A stretch of 6,944 bases of DNA from JAFARE01 sp035566535 (GTDB lineage Bacteria; Chloroflexota; Dormibacteria; Aeolococcales; Aeolococcaceae), in contig DATMRA010000121.1 of assembly GCA_035566535.1 (NCBI GenBank), positions 1-6,944 on the forward strand, written 5' to 3'. Below the pieces are notes generated by a model. It was not told the DNA's origin and ran no database searches. It saw only the letters and a list, made by a program, of their open reading frames with translations. The translations under genes and the position numbers were made by a program. Positions within the stretch are counted from its first letter, which is position 1, and the number at the start of each line of letters is the position of its first letter. Of the stretch, positions 6,596 to 6,944 are shown one piece after another.

Positions 6596-6944
6596 TCAGC
6601 CGACGGTTTCAAGCACGTCGTCCGGTATTTCAGCGTTGGCGTAGACCTGTTGGACGTCGTCGTGTTCCTCGAGCGCTTCGAGCAGCCGGAGCACCGCCGG
6701 CGCCTGTCGCGCATCCAGCTCGACCGAGCTGCTTGGGTTCATCGTGACCTCGGCGCTGTCAATCGTGTAGCCCTGCTCCTCGAGCAACCGGCGCGCCTCC
6801 TCGAAGAGAGCGGGCGCCAGCGTCACCTGGACGTCGCGACCGTCGACCGCGATGTCGCCGTCGTCTCCGACATCAAGGACGTCGAGCAACTCCAGGGCCA
6901 GTTCCTCCGGGTCGCGCCCACGCGCGTCGACGCGGATCACGCCC
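6596..6944 (-). CDS. yebC: YebC/TACO1-family protein, C-terminal part only
   Basis: The frame is open to the right edge, so only about 116 C-terminal residues of a protein usually near 245-250 residues are present. It enters as GVIRVDA, matching the family's KGVI segment. It then shows an acidic stretch (LLDVLDVGDDGDIAVDG), the VTLAPALFEEARRLLEEQGY helix region and AEVTMNPSSSVELD. It ends with DDVQQVYANAEIPDD, the C-terminal signature of the family. Members were long annotated as transcription regulators. More recent work on bacterial YebC and mitochondrial TACO1 points to relief of ribosome stalling at difficult sequences such as proline runs. Position next to ruvC is the common bacterial arrangement. 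The stop is TGA at 6598-6596. The start and promoter are outside the window. Confidence 0.95.
   Translation of the reverse strand, partial: GVIRVDARGRDPEELALELLDVLDVGDDGDIAVDGRDVQVTLAPALFEEARRLLEEQGYTIDSAEVTMNPSSSVELDARQAPAVLRLLEALEEHDDVQQVYANAEIPDDVLETVG

Overview
The window is GC-rich bacterial DNA, and every gene I can support lies on the minus strand. Read from the right edge leftwards, the order is yebC (3' part only), ruvC, ruvA, ruvB, a 186-base gap, queA, tgt, and a fused secD-secF that runs off the left edge. All are housekeeping genes. The long plus-strand open frames are antisense shadows, as expected at this base composition.

Region 1 (6944 to 4361) is a recombination block. A YebC/TACO1-family translation factor is followed by the three RuvABC proteins that migrate and cut Holliday junctions. 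Spacing is tight: 20 bases between yebC and ruvC, then ATGA overlaps at both ruvC/ruvA and ruvA/ruvB.

Region 2 (4360 to 4175) is the only sizeable gap. It holds several inverted repeats in a row. The last covers the GTG start codon of queA, which has no visible Shine-Dalgarno sequence. This is the most unusual non-coding signal in the window.

Region 3 (4174 to 1) joins queuosine modification of tRNA (queA and tgt, GTGA overlap) to protein export (secDF, 9 bases after tgt). The arrangement resembles the E. coli queA-tgt-yajC-secD-secF cluster. Here yajC is absent between tgt and secD, and SecD and SecF are one polypeptide.

The organism cannot be named from this window. High GC, frequent GTG starts, queuosine genes (rare in high-GC Actinobacteria) and a fused SecDF would fit a Chloroflexota- or Dormibacterota-like lineage. 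That is a low-confidence inference. I see no mobile element, CRISPR array, rRNA or tRNA gene, and no wholly new system. The points worth following up are the queA start-codon hairpin, the altered base-recognition motif of Tgt, and the form of SecDF.
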